Part shown: positions 18,815 to 28,111 of the stretch, in pieces | Layout: the number at the start of each line of letters is the position of its first letter | Numbering within the stretch: the stretch's first letter is position 1 | DNA from: Bacteroidota bacterium | GTDB taxonomy: Bacteria; Bacteroidota; Bacteroidia; Flavobacteriales_D; Sanyastnellaceae | Reading direction: 5' to 3' | NCBI GenBank assembly: GCA_027624855.1 | Contig: JAQBTQ010000010.1 | Location: 36,963 to 100,962 of the forward strand | Length of the DNA: 64,000 nt | Made by a program: the position numbers and the translations under genes | The notes under the pieces: generated by a model | What the model was told of the DNA's origin: nothing | The model's database searches: none | Seen by the model: the letters and a program-made list of their open reading frames with translations, nothing else

Positions 18815-19798
18815 ATGAACAACACGACAGGCTTTCTGCGTCAATTCATGGCCGAACACTACAACCACTTTAACGCAGCAGTAGTAGAAGACGCAGCTAT
18901 GGGATACGAGGCCCATCTGAATCAGGGAGGAAAGATGATGGTCACCCTTGCTGGAGCAATGAGTACGGCGGAATTGGGAAAGAGTCTGGCAGAAATGATC
19001 CGGCAAGACAAAGTGGCTATCATCAGTTGCACTGGGGCAAATTTGGAAGAGGATGTGATGAATTTGGTCGCCCACTCCCATTATGAACGAATCCCGCATT
19101 ACCGAGACCTGACTGCGGCTGATGAACAAGCATTGTTGGACCGCGGATTGAACCGAGTGACCGACACGTGCATTCCCGAAGAAGAAGCCTTTCGACGCCT
19201 TGAAGATCATATGGTGGAGCTATGGAAAAATGCAGAGGCAAGCGCATCGAGGTATTTTCCTCATGAGTACTTTTATCAAGCCCTTTTGAGCGGCGTGCTA
19301 GAACCCTATTATGAAATCGACCCAGAAAACAGCTGGATGATGGCTGCAGCTGAAAAGGGCATTCCTCTCATTGTTCCCGGATGGGAAGACAGCACCTTGG
19401 GTAACATTTTCGCTGCACATTGCATTGCTGGGGACGTCATCCCTTCGACCGTAAAAAGCGGCATCGAATACATGATTTGGCTGGCTGATTGGTACGAAAG
19501 AAATACAGCAGACGGGACGCAAATTGGTTTCTTCCAGATAGGCGGTGGAATTGCAGGAGATTTCCCGATTTGTGTAGTTCCCATGCTGCACCAAGATTTA
19601 AAGAAAGAGCATGTGCCACTATGGGGCTATTTCTGTCAAATCTCCGATAGCACTACAAGCTATGGCTCCTATTCTGGAGCCGTACCAAATGAAAAAATCA
19701 CTTGGGGAAAACTTGGGGAAAACACTCCGAAATACATCATCGAAAGTGACGCAACAATTGTTGCACCACTTATTTTTGGATGGTTACTAAACTGGTAA
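18815..19798 (+). CDS. Deoxyhypusine synthase-family protein, probably a polyamine aminobutyltransferase
   Basis: 327 residues. NAD-site segments of deoxyhypusine synthase are recognisable (SCTGANLEED near 71-80, QIGGGIAGDFPI near 241-252). The catalytic lysine that forms the enzyme-imine is kept in ITWGKL (Lys299), matching the WGK of the eukaryotic enzyme. Bacteria have no eIF5A, so the usual protein substrate is absent. Homologues that follow arginine decarboxylase and agmatinase have been linked to polyamine synthesis, with putrescine or a similar amine as acceptor to form homospermidine-like products. I infer such a role here from the operon. The gene begins one base after speB. Spermidine or homospermidine as product cannot be told from the sequence. 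Confidence 0.82.
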   Translation: MNNTTGFLRQFMAEHYNHFNAAVVEDAAMGYEAHLNQGGKMMVTLAGAMSTAELGKSLAEMIRQDKVAIISCTGANLEEDVMNLVAHSHYERIPHYRDLTAADEQALLDRGLNRVTDTCIPEEEAFRRLEDHMVELWKNAEASASRYFPHEYFYQALLSGVLEPYYEIDPENSWMMAAAEKGIPLIVPGWEDSTLGNIFAAHCIAGDVIPSTVKSGIEYMIWLADWYERNTADGTQIGFFQIGGGIAGDFPICVVPMLHQDLKKEHVPLWGYFCQISDSTTSYGSYSGAVPNEKITWGKLGENTPKYIIESDATIVAPLIFGWLLNW

Positions 19799-19812
19799 GT
19801 AATTCAAGCAAC

Positions 19813-20076
19813 ATGAACCGCATCATCAAGAATTACACGAACATCACAGAAAAGCACATTTCACTCATCACCGACCGTTATCCAGAAGGATTTGGTGATG
19901 AAGATCTAAGCACGCTATCAATGCCTGATGGCAAATTCCTCCGTTGCCTGGAGATTCGCACTGACGACACCATCTACTTGTTCCGGATTGACAATGAAAT
20001 GATTGAGAAACTAGAAGAGGCTACCGATTCAGATTTTGGAATCGATCTGGAAGAAACTGACTTGAACGAAGAATAA
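19813..20076 (+). CDS. Small conserved-looking acidic protein at the end of the polyamine operon
   Basis: 87 residues from the ATG at 19813 (MNRIIKNYTNITE); a longer reading from 19780 overlaps the preceding gene. The protein has an amphipathic N-terminus, a ERYP-like segment (DRYPEGFGDEDL), a compact beta-like core (CLEIRTDDTIYLFRID) and a very acidic tail. There is no signal peptide, membrane helix or motif that I recognise. It lies 14 bp after the deoxyhypusine-synthase-like gene on the same strand and is likely cotranscribed. Its function is unknown; a link with polyamine metabolism rests only on position. Confidence 0.65.
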   Translation: MNRIIKNYTNITEKHISLITDRYPEGFGDEDLSTLSMPDGKFLRCLEIRTDDTIYLFRIDNEMIEKLEEATDSDFGIDLEETDLNEE

Positions 20077-20127
20077 GCCTCTTACCCTTGGCACGGAAAT
20101 CCAGTGCTCTTTGTTTATGGGACCGAT

Positions 20128-23100
20128 TTACCGGATTAGGGTGACATGCCCTTTCCATTCACGCTGATTTGGATCCTGGTGTTGAGATTCAATGTACAGC
20201 ACCCAAGTGTACACTTCATTTTGACCAAAATGTTGCCCATCCGCTTCCACTTGGCCTGACCAATAAGCTGCTGGGTCATTGGTTTGCCAGACAAGATTGC
20301 CGTAGCGATTGAATACCTTGAGATGATAGCCTTCAATCAAATTGGCACCAGAAATTTCTGGTCTCCAACCATCATTGATTCCATCAGATACTCCTTGGTT
20401 TGATGGTGTGAAAGCATTGGGAACAAAAACTTGCAATGGATTCAGAATTTCAATCGATGTGATCCATTCATTGGTACAGCCATCATCATTGGACACCAAA
20501 AGTGCAACTTCGAATATTCCGGCATTTTGATAGGTATGATGCCCATTCCATTCGGTTGAAGCGTTGCCATCTCCAAAATCCCATATGGCAAAACCGGAAT
20601 CGGAGTAATTCTCAAAATTCCAAGTACTATTGTATGGACTTGGTGCTTCGAGCGTGCCAGAATATGGGATTGGATCAAAGTACACTTCTGGACTTGCCAA
20701 TACGTTTACAGGAACCTCCATCGGAATGATTCCTTTGCATCCATTCCTGGACATGACCTCTACTTCCAATTGATAGGTTCCCGATTGAGCGAGTGTGATC
20801 CCGTTGAGGACCTCATCAGCATGGATCAATTGGTCACCGAACCACACATTGTGGCCCAGTACCTGAGCGCCGGTTGTGGTATGAATGTCGATTTCCAATG
20901 GTTCACAACCCATCAATGGCTCAACAAATAGTTCCGCTGTCGGCAATGGCAAAACGTTCAATGAATCAGTGACATGGGCAGAACAGCCCCATTCATTTAC
21001 CAAAATTGACTCAATGTGATTCCATCCCATTTGATTCAATGTAAGCTTTCCTGATGATCCATTCAACGCCAGATCACCATTGACCAGCCATTGCATACTC
21101 GACCCCAATGGAATCAGCTCTTCAATGGGCCACTCCGATGGCAAACCACAAACCACATTGGTATCGAGCTTCCAAATATTTTTGGGTTTTGGATGCAATG
21201 CAATCAAAACAGAATCCGAACCAACACACCCCCATGGATCGTGAACTTGAGCAGAAACCAAAAACTCTTCAGCGCCTGATTCATTATGGAATTGGTGGGC
21301 ATTGATTGAAAACCCTTGGTCATTGAAACCATCTCCAAAATCCCAGTGCCAATCGTGCCAGGTTTCTAAGGTGTCATCAATGGAGAAATTGACTTCCAAT
21401 GGACTGCACCCTTCCCATTGATCGGCCTCTATGTTGAACATTGGAGCTGCATGCACCTCAAAGTTCCATAAAGCTTCTGTAGTGCAACCCGTTTCGCTCA
21501 AACTCGCAATAACATGCACTTCATGTGTTCCTTGAGAATCAACAAAATACACAGCAGAATCGGCATCGAACGACTGCAAACCTGCACCGTCCCATTGAAT
21601 TTCATCAGCATACCATGTTGCGACTTGGATCTCCATCGAATCATAGAGGCATGCAACAGGCTGAGAATTGAGGAATTCTATTTGAGGAGCCGGCAGGACC
21701 TGTACGGTATCATAAGCCGTATTTGTTCCACAGGGATGAGTCCAGTAAAGCCCTACGACGTATGCCTGTGGCGTCTCCAGTGCATCCAAAGAAGTTTCAA
21801 ATAAAGAAGCATTTGACATGGAAACCCCATCCAATATCCACTCCCATTCCATTTCATTCAGGTTGCCATTGGGCTCAAAAACTACCTGCACTGGTGCACA
21901 ACCACTCGAAACAGAGCTCGTGATTTCCATTGATGGAACGGCATCGACCCAAGCCGTTTGGTTGGAAACCGCCACACAACCCGCCACGTCGATTGAACTC
22001 AATTCAATGGAGATGAACCCAGAATCTGAAGCAGCGTATTCAATGGATGCACCACTTTCAATCTCGTTTTCATTGATGAACCATTGAATCTGCGAGAATT
22101 GAGTCGCGTTCGACACGTTAAATGAAACGGTATCCAATGCACATAAAACACTTGGCACTTCAACTTCAGGAATGATCGGAGCATGCACCTGGATTTCTAG
22201 GATAACCTCACCACTGCAAAGAGTCAACGAATCCACAAAGGCCAATTCCAACGAATGCACACCCGGCCCGGCTTCCATCGGAGCAAACAATCCTTGGACC
22301 GGTTCCAAAATACCAATGCCTTGCCAAATCCCACTGATTTCGCTGAATTCAGCTAGCAACGTTTCGGATTGATTAGAGCACAGATTAGGCAAAGCGAATG
22401 GTTGCACTGCAGGCTCTGGCAAAACGTCAATCAACATTGTATCCGTCACCCAACAACTCGCTTCGCCTTGGCTTACGATGAATGCATGAGTTCCCGTATT
22501 GAGTGCATTCACATCAATCAATCCGAGCCCCGCATCTAAAATGGAATTGGTTGCTTCCTCGTTTTCGGCTGACCATATCACATTCCCATTGGAAGCAATC
22601 AATGGAAGAACCATTTCTCCCGAGTTCGAACAAACTGATTGATCTGCACCAGTCTGCAGTGTCGCTGGAGCATTTACGTGGACCATCACCGTATCCGCAG
22701 AGGCACAGCCCATTTCTGGTTCAAATAGATGAACAATAGCATGCTGTCCAATTGGCAGTAAACCCGGATTCAGCAGTCCCGATTCACTCACTGAACCCGA
22801 ATCCAAACCCAACCCATCAAACCAAGAAGTTCCAGGTTCAGAGGTGACCACAAATTCGTTCAAATCAACGGCAATCGATTGATTGCAAACTAAAATATCA
22901 GCCTCTATCGATGCATCGGCTGGCACTCCAACAATCACGTCTGATTGAACCATCGATGAACACCCCCATTCATTCGTCACAGCAACACTGATTTCGTGTG
23001 AACCCGGTGCGCTCCAAGTCGTTTGGAATGACGTTTCTGTGGATGTGACCAATTCGTTATCAACACTCCAGACAATATCCATGATTGCATCTGCATTGGA

Positions 23101-25860
23101 AATGGGGTCGACAGAGAACACAAGCGATGAATCTGGGCACGATACAGTCGGTACATCCAATGCTAGCACCGGTAATGCATGAATTTCTATTTCGATGGAA
23201 TCCACTGCTGGACAAAAGACACCTACCTCCTCAAAATAATAGGTGTATAAGCCGACTTCGAGTCCTTGCATATCAACCTGATTCGGAACCTCGTCAGAGA
23301 TGGACGGTCCGGTCCATACACCTTCAACACCTGCCAATTCTGGTAATGCTAACGTTCCTACTCCAAAACATGCATCGATTTTACTTTCGAATTCCAAGGC
23401 ATTGGGGCTGATTGCCTCGATAGTCAGTGTGTCCGATCCAAAGCATCCATTTTCATCAACGACAGAATAAACAGCGAATGAGCTCATACTGGTCAACATG
23501 GATAGATTGAGTGAATTGCCGCTGATGCCTGCGCCCGTCCATTGTCCATTTGCTGGAATTGCTTCAGGCAATGTCACAATGGAATCATTCGTACATGCGT
23601 TTAACAGCGAAGGCAATTCGATGAATGGGGATTGAACGGCATCAACGAATACCACGGATTCATCCGAACAACCAAAACCATCAATGACCAGCAATTCAAA
23701 AACATTCAAAGCACTCGAACCACTGGATGCATCCGCCACCCAAAATGGCAAACCATTGGCATCGAACTGCAATCCACCTGACCATTCATAGCCGTAGTCA
23801 CTTCCTTCGGCCAAATTTCCTCCAATCACCTGCACTTCCATCCACACCGTATCCCCATGACAGGCAATCTCTTCATCCACCGAAAGCAGAGCGATGGGGG
23901 CTTCCAAAACCTCCCAAATGGTCGTGTCCTGGGTTAGGCATGACCCTTGACCGAGGGAGAAAACGAGCTCGTTTGAACCGGCATTCAATTCAGATACATC
24001 AACCGTTGAGGTTGAAGGAATGACTCCCGGCCCTGACCAAACGCCTTGTTCTTGTTGTTGCGATACAGGAATTGAAACCAAGGCAGAACCCTCGCACAAC
24101 GTAGTATCTGTTCCCGCATAGGCCATTGTCGGATTGACAATCGAAATGGTCGTTGAATCTTGAGCACTACAGCCATCCGCATCCGAGTAGTGATAGACCG
24201 CTTCATGCTCTCCCAAACCGTAATCAACGGGGTTGATGCTTTCGGCTACAGGGGACAACTCTGTCGACCAAAAACCTCCCTCTGGCCATCCTGAACCCAA
24301 AGGTTCTTGGAAGTCTTGATCACAGAAAATCATTCCGTCCAATGCTGAAACAATCGGGAGCGATTTGATTTGGATGAAGTGAGTCACCGTGTCTGCGCAA
24401 CCGTAATCAGGCAACCAAACAGGATAAGGATCAAATATGACTGCCGCAGAAATCTCATGCATTCCTTCAGACAATTCTTCTGGCGGAATACCCAATGCTA
24501 CCGAAGTGGAAACGGACGCTGTGGGAGCCCAAGTCGTGTCATAGGGTTGCTCGTCAATTAACCACTCAATCGACGTATCCCATCCATAACTGATAATATT
24601 CGCGACCGCATCGACTGAATCACCAATGCATTCCAAGGGCTCCGCAGCCAGCGAAACGGATGGAACAAAGAATCCATAAACCGCAAAGCTCGCACTGGAA
24701 GAACACTGCGCGGTTCCGTGATCTACCACAGTGTTCACGGAGCCTGCTACTTGGTGCCCTACTTGGTATCGAGCCAAAGAATCTCCCTCCGCTCCACCCT
24801 GAATGAGGGTCGAATTTGAATTCCACGTAAACGATCCTTCACCGGTAGCAACAAAATCCACGTACGAGCCTTGACAATACCAATTGTGAGAAGACGCCAC
24901 TTGAACTTGAGGGGTAGGATGAACTTCGACCCAAGTCGTATCAGAGTCAGAACCACACTCATTTTCAGCAATTGCTACTATCCCCTCAGAGCCTGCTTCA
25001 CCAAAGACATGGGTGAGCGGAGCAGGAAAAGGAGATTCAAATACGTTTGAGTCAACCTCCCAAGCAAATGAAGTGATTGCCGTATTTCCAGGATTCACCA
25101 ATACGTGCAAGGTCCCCTCATCTTCTTGGCAAAGCTCCAAATCATTTAAGATGGATACCGTAGGAGCTTGAGCAAGTTCGACCAGCAAAGGCTCAATCGA
25201 TATAGCGCATTGATGAGTTGAGTCGATGTCATGTAGCGTTGCCTCAATTTGGTAATTGACGGGGTCTTCAAATTGAATCCATGGATTGATAGACGTAGCA
25301 TCCGACTGCTCAACCCAAGCAAAATCTCCCCCTTGAACTTCCCATGTGACCGTGTAATGATCCCAAAGCATGGAATCCAAATCAAGCATCATCTGTGTTT
25401 GAACCGATGTACAGCCTGTATCGTCGCTAAGGCCAATGCTCACAGAATCGTTCCAGGGAAAACATTGGCAATGATCCGTTACCTCCGAAGCAACTTCCTC
25501 AAGGAATAAAGTGGACGAACAAAAACATGTGGTGCCATTTTCTCCCATCCAACCTATTTGAACTTCGAGCGCATGATTGCCGAAAACCCAAGAATAGGGT
25601 GCTGAAAATTTCTGGCCTTCACCGAGAAACGATTCATTGGAAAACCAAGTAATGCTTTCAATCGCTGCAGTGTCGCCCGCAAGCATTAGCGAAAATTCAA
25701 CCTCACACGATTCTGCCGTCCAACTGATGATTGGTTCAAATGCTCCGCAATTGATTGGACAGTCTTGACTCATGCCCCTCGTAGGAGCCATCCAAAATGC
25801 CATGGATACAACAAGCAAGACCGTGCAGGCTTTGATTCTATGCAATCTCTGAGAGAACAT
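20128..25860 (-). CDS. Giant secreted adhesin with PKD/Ig-like repeats and T9SS type B (gliding-motility) C-terminal domain
   Basis: 1910 residues. The signal peptide (ACTVLLVVSMAFWMAP) is followed by about 1800 residues of beta-sandwich repeats. Several are PKD-like (WDWHWDFGDGFNDQG-type segments such as HDWHWDFGDGF and AIWDFGDGNAS). Many are short cysteine-bearing modules of the form C..D..V.LP......G.W.G.GI. The last 90 or so residues (VFVPNAFTPSNQG, YHLKVFNRYGNLVW, VYTWVLYIE, GHVTLIR) are the CHU_C type B sorting domain used by T9SS for surface proteins in gliding bacteria. No enzyme motif is seen. The role is probably adhesion or a surface layer. It is monocistronic by appearance and converges on the polyamine operon. 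Confidence 0.85.
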   Translation of the reverse strand: MFSQRLHRIKACTVLLVVSMAFWMAPTRGMSQDCPINCGAFEPIISWTAESCEVEFSLMLAGDTAAIESITWFSNESFLGEGQKFSAPYSWVFGNHALEVQIGWMGENGTTCFCSSTLFLEEVASEVTDHCQCFPWNDSVSIGLSDDTGCTSVQTQMMLDLDSMLWDHYTVTWEVQGGDFAWVEQSDATSINPWIQFEDPVNYQIEATLHDIDSTHQCAISIEPLLVELAQAPTVSILNDLELCQEDEGTLHVLVNPGNTAITSFAWEVDSNVFESPFPAPLTHVFGEAGSEGIVAIAENECGSDSDTTWVEVHPTPQVQVASSHNWYCQGSYVDFVATGEGSFTWNSNSTLIQGGAEGDSLARYQVGHQVAGSVNTVVDHGTAQCSSSASFAVYGFFVPSVSLAAEPLECIGDSVDAVANIISYGWDTSIEWLIDEQPYDTTWAPTASVSTSVALGIPPEELSEGMHEISAAVIFDPYPVWLPDYGCADTVTHFIQIKSLPIVSALDGMIFCDQDFQEPLGSGWPEGGFWSTELSPVAESINPVDYGLGEHEAVYHYSDADGCSAQDSTTISIVNPTMAYAGTDTTLCEGSALVSIPVSQQQEQGVWSGPGVIPSTSTVDVSELNAGSNELVFSLGQGSCLTQDTTIWEVLEAPIALLSVDEEIACHGDTVWMEVQVIGGNLAEGSDYGYEWSGGLQFDANGLPFWVADASSGSSALNVFELLVIDGFGCSDESVVFVDAVQSPFIELPSLLNACTNDSIVTLPEAIPANGQWTGAGISGNSLNLSMLTSMSSFAVYSVVDENGCFGSDTLTIEAISPNALEFESKIDACFGVGTLALPELAGVEGVWTGPSISDEVPNQVDMQGLEVGLYTYYFEEVGVFCPAVDSIEIEIHALPVLALDVPTVSCPDSSLVFSVDPISNADAIMDIVWSVDNELVTSTETSFQTTWSAPGSHEISVAVTNEWGCSSMVQSDVIVGVPADASIEADILVCNQSIAVDLNEFVVTSEPGTSWFDGLGLDSGSVSESGLLNPGLLPIGQHAIVHLFEPEMGCASADTVMVHVNAPATLQTGADQSVCSNSGEMVLPLIASNGNVIWSAENEEATNSILDAGLGLIDVNALNTGTHAFIVSQGEASCWVTDTMLIDVLPEPAVQPFALPNLCSNQSETLLAEFSEISGIWQGIGILEPVQGLFAPMEAGPGVHSLELAFVDSLTLCSGEVILEIQVHAPIIPEVEVPSVLCALDTVSFNVSNATQFSQIQWFINENEIESGASIEYAASDSGFISIELSSIDVAGCVAVSNQTAWVDAVPSMEITSSVSSGCAPVQVVFEPNGNLNEMEWEWILDGVSMSNASLFETSLDALETPQAYVVGLYWTHPCGTNTAYDTVQVLPAPQIEFLNSQPVACLYDSMEIQVATWYADEIQWDGAGLQSFDADSAVYFVDSQGTHEVHVIASLSETGCTTEALWNFEVHAAPMFNIEADQWEGCSPLEVNFSIDDTLETWHDWHWDFGDGFNDQGFSINAHQFHNESGAEEFLVSAQVHDPWGCVGSDSVLIALHPKPKNIWKLDTNVVCGLPSEWPIEELIPLGSSMQWLVNGDLALNGSSGKLTLNQMGWNHIESILVNEWGCSAHVTDSLNVLPLPTAELFVEPLMGCEPLEIDIHTTTGAQVLGHNVWFGDQLIHADEVLNGITLAQSGTYQLEVEVMSRNGCKGIIPMEVPVNVLASPEVYFDPIPYSGTLEAPSPYNSTWNFENYSDSGFAIWDFGDGNASTEWNGHHTYQNAGIFEVALLVSNDDGCTNEWITSIEILNPLQVFVPNAFTPSNQGVSDGINDGWRPEISGANLIEGYHLKVFNRYGNLVWQTNDPAAYWSGQVEADGQHFGQNEVYTWVLYIESQHQDPNQREWKGHVTLIR

Positions 25861-25969
25861 ACTCCCGTGAATACGAGAATTACGCTGTCTTCGTTACAAT
25901 TGCTTGCAAAATCTTTCTAAGACTCCACTTATCCTTCATGAACACTTGTTTAAAACTGATGTGAATACG

Positions 25970-25998
25970 TTGTTAATTTTCATCGCAGATATTTTTTG
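25970..25998 (+). promoter_or_regulatory. Possible promoter of the structured RNA
   Basis: A TTG at 25970-25972 and TATTTTTTG at 25990-25998, 17 bases apart, resemble the TTTG / TAnnTTTG promoter of Bacteroidota; the second box carries one extra T. Transcription would start near 26003-26006. The match is loose, so it supports but does not prove the 5' end of the RNA below. Confidence 0.3.
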
Positions 25999-26002
25999 GA
26001 GT

Positions 26003-26677
26003 AAACGAACTCTGCGTATTCCTTTGGCACTGTCAACGAACGGAAACGTTCACGGAATCAAGAAGTAACGTGCAAACGAGACTAGGCGATTTGAATGGAC
26101 TCCTCGGAGATCATGCTTAACCGGACACGCAGCGCACAAAGGTGCGTTGTTGAGAAAGTCATGAATTCAAGGTGCGTTCTGAAAATGAGCGCATTGCTTT
26201 CAAAGCCATCCTGAAATTCGATGAATGCAAATTCAACGAGTGAATGATGTTGAAGGAGTGCGTTAGCGAGGAATACCGTTTCGACGATATTCTTGACCCG
26301 AAAGGGTGTCTTTCCCTCGGAAGAAAGACAAGGTGAAACCTCGCGGTAGAGCCTTCCAAGGCAGCGTTTCGGCGCTGACAGCGCTAAATGGGCGATGCTG
26401 CAAGGCAACAACCACTTTCTCAGCCAATCGGGAAACCGAGAGGCAAAATACCCGAGTCAAGACGGAAGTGGAAAGCTTGAATTTCAAGATTTCCCACAGA
26501 GGCATCCTTGCCAAAGTGACACTGAGAAGTGGACAAAAGTCAAAACCCCGGGTGAGCCGCGTGCAACAGCACATGCCAAGGAAACCCCGAGGCAAGCCAA
26601 AAACAATTCATTGTCGAGGCTGCGGAGAAACCGCGATATGCATTGTGTTGAAAGACATAATCGTATCGCGGTTTTTT
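26003..26677 (+). ncRNA. Candidate large structured noncoding RNA, about 675 nt, family unknown
   Basis: This ~900-base gap (25861-26770) holds no convincing gene; the open frames in it, on both strands, are arginine-rich and low in stops for compositional reasons. It is dense in hairpins: 26038-26051 (GAACG-GAAA-CGTTC), 26133-26146 (CGCAC-AAAG-GTGCG), 26232-26254 (TTCAAC/GTTGAA), 26296-26307 (ACCC-GAAA-GGGT) directly followed by 26308-26329 (GTCTTTC/GAAAGAC, 7 bp), 26351-26362, 26428-26439 (TCGG-GAAA-CCGA), 26468-26497 (12 bp with a bulge), 26520-26531 (CACT-GAGA-AGTG) and 26561-26572 (GTGC-AACA-GCAC). Four loops are GNRA tetraloops, typical of RNAs with tertiary docking. A long-range match, 26507-26512 with 26591-26596, is also possible. 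It ends in a strong intrinsic terminator. It lacks the conserved cores of RNase P RNA and tmRNA that I looked for. The 5' end is a guess. Confidence 0.55.
26630..26677 (+). terminator. Strong intrinsic terminator of the structured RNA
   Basis: ACCGCGATA (26630-26638) pairs with TATCGCGGT (26664-26672). An inner 7-bp stem (26042-style ATTGTGT at 26642-26648 with ACATAAT at 26655-26661, one G-U pair) closes a TGAAAG loop. Six T follow at 26672-26677. The T-run is only on the plus-strand 3' side, so it ends plus-strand transcription. The nearest plus-strand gene upstream stops at 20076, beyond a minus-strand gene, so the terminator implies a transcript made within 25861-26677. Confidence 0.8.
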
Positions 26678-26770
26678 ATTCACAAGAATTGAGCCCTTCA
26701 ATTTTACTCAGTAATTTGCGGCTTCGGCAATTACCCGAAGTCTCCCTCTTTTTTATCGGATTTATTGGAA

Positions 26771-28057
26771 ATGAATAGAAAATTCAATTTTCTGTTGCTA
26801 TCGATTTTGGTAATGGCAACTTGTTTATTTGGTGTTGACTACACCACGCCTTCCTCAAAAGATCTTTCGCTGGACTCGGGCGATACCGCTTGGATGATTG
26901 TAGCCAGCGCTTTCGTCTTATTGATGACCCCGGGATTGGCTTTCTTCTATGGAGGAATGGTCAATAAGAAAAACGTCATCTCAACCATGCTGCAGAGCTT
27001 CGTGGCTCTTGGAGTCATCAGTGTAGTTTGGGTCTTTGTCGGATTCAGCCTATCCTTTGGCGATTCAATTGGTGGCATCATTGGCGACCCAAGAACATTC
27101 TTTGTTTTTCGCAATGTTACCCTCGCTCCCAATGCTGATTTTGGGGCAACAATCCCCTTTCTGTTATTCGCTTTGTTTCAATTAAAATTTGCAATCATTA
27201 CTCCCGCATTGATAACCGGGAGTTTTGCTGGAAGAATCAGGTTTCGCGCTTATTTGCTGTTCATGGTGCTGTTCAGCATCATCATTTATCCCCCACTTGC
27301 CCACATGACCTGGCATCCGGATGGCTTACTGCGAAACTGGGGGATTCTTGATTTTGCTGGAGGAACCGTGGTACATATGTCTGCAGGATTTGCAGCATTG
27401 GCTGGAGCATTATTCCTGGGCAAGCGAAAAGAAGTCGATGACGCACCCGCCAACATTCCCTTTGTAATACTAGGAACCGGATTATTGTGGTTTGGGTGGT
27501 TCGGATTCAATTCTGGTTCAGCATTGGGTGCGAATACGGATGCGGTCAAGGCGTTTGCCAATACCAATCTCGCCTCGGCAACTGCCATGATCACATGGGT
27601 GTTCTACGAGCGATTCCAAAACAGGAAAATGTCGGCTCTTGGCGCATGCATTGGGGCGATTGTGGGACTCGTGGCCATCACTCCAGCAGCCGGGTTTGTA
27701 TCCTTGAGCCACAGCATTCTCATCGGATTTGTAGCAGCATTGACAAGCAACCTCGCCATTCGACTTCAAGCGAAATTTTCCATAGATGACACACTCGATG
27801 TTTTTCCAAGCCATGGCATCGGAGGAGTTGTAGGCATGGTATTGACAGGGGTTCTTGCTGAAAATGTCGGGCTGATTCATGGAGACTCAACAATTTTCCT
27901 TCGACACCTCGGCACCATGTTAGGGGTAGCGATTTTCACCTTCGGATTGAGTTATTTGCTATACATCGTCGTGAATTATTTCATCCCCATGCGGGTGCGA
28001 AGTGATCAAGAACAAAGAGGGTTGGATCATTCTCAGCATGGAGAAAGATTGAATTAA
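26771..28057 (+). CDS. amtB: Ammonium transporter (Amt family)
   Basis: 428 residues from the ATG at 26771; the frame opens two codons earlier at a TTG. A signal-like N-terminus (FNFLLLSILVMATCLF) precedes about eleven membrane helices. Family hallmarks are LLMTPGLAFFYGGMV near residues 57-71, DFAGGTVVHMSAGFAALAGA (as DFAGGTVVHMSAG), the ALGANTDAV-type segment, and the conserved twin-histidine region PSHGIGGVVGMVLTG. It conducts ammonium or ammonia across the inner membrane for nitrogen uptake. No glnK/glnB PII gene follows, which is a common partner, so control must come from elsewhere. A small hairpin with a GGCTTCG loop and a TAATTTG box lie 50-90 bases upstream and may include its promoter. 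Confidence 0.95.
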   Translation: MNRKFNFLLLSILVMATCLFGVDYTTPSSKDLSLDSGDTAWMIVASAFVLLMTPGLAFFYGGMVNKKNVISTMLQSFVALGVISVVWVFVGFSLSFGDSIGGIIGDPRTFFVFRNVTLAPNADFGATIPFLLFALFQLKFAIITPALITGSFAGRIRFRAYLLFMVLFSIIIYPPLAHMTWHPDGLLRNWGILDFAGGTVVHMSAGFAALAGALFLGKRKEVDDAPANIPFVILGTGLLWFGWFGFNSGSALGANTDAVKAFANTNLASATAMITWVFYERFQNRKMSALGACIGAIVGLVAITPAAGFVSLSHSILIGFVAALTSNLAIRLQAKFSIDDTLDVFPSHGIGGVVGMVLTGVLAENVGLIHGDSTIFLRHLGTMLGVAIFTFGLSYLLYIVVNYFIPMRVRSDQEQRGLDHSQHGERLN

Positions 28058-28111
28058 ATCCATTCGGATGTTCATAGAATTCAACTTATCTTTCCTCGCA
28101 AACCACTGAAA

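Noticed and set aside
26140..26180. GAGAAAGTC motif in the structured RNA, similar to the GAGGAAAGTCC of RNase P RNA
   Set aside because: One base is missing and the other conserved regions (ACAGAA with CGGCTTA, and AGGGTGA) are absent in order, so it is not RNase P RNA as I know it.
26082..26778. Several open frames of 66-128 codons on both strands in the 25861-26770 gap
   Set aside because: They are arginine- and serine-rich, overlap on opposite strands and in different frames, match no protein type and lie over the dense hairpins and the terminator. They are better explained by the RNA sequence.
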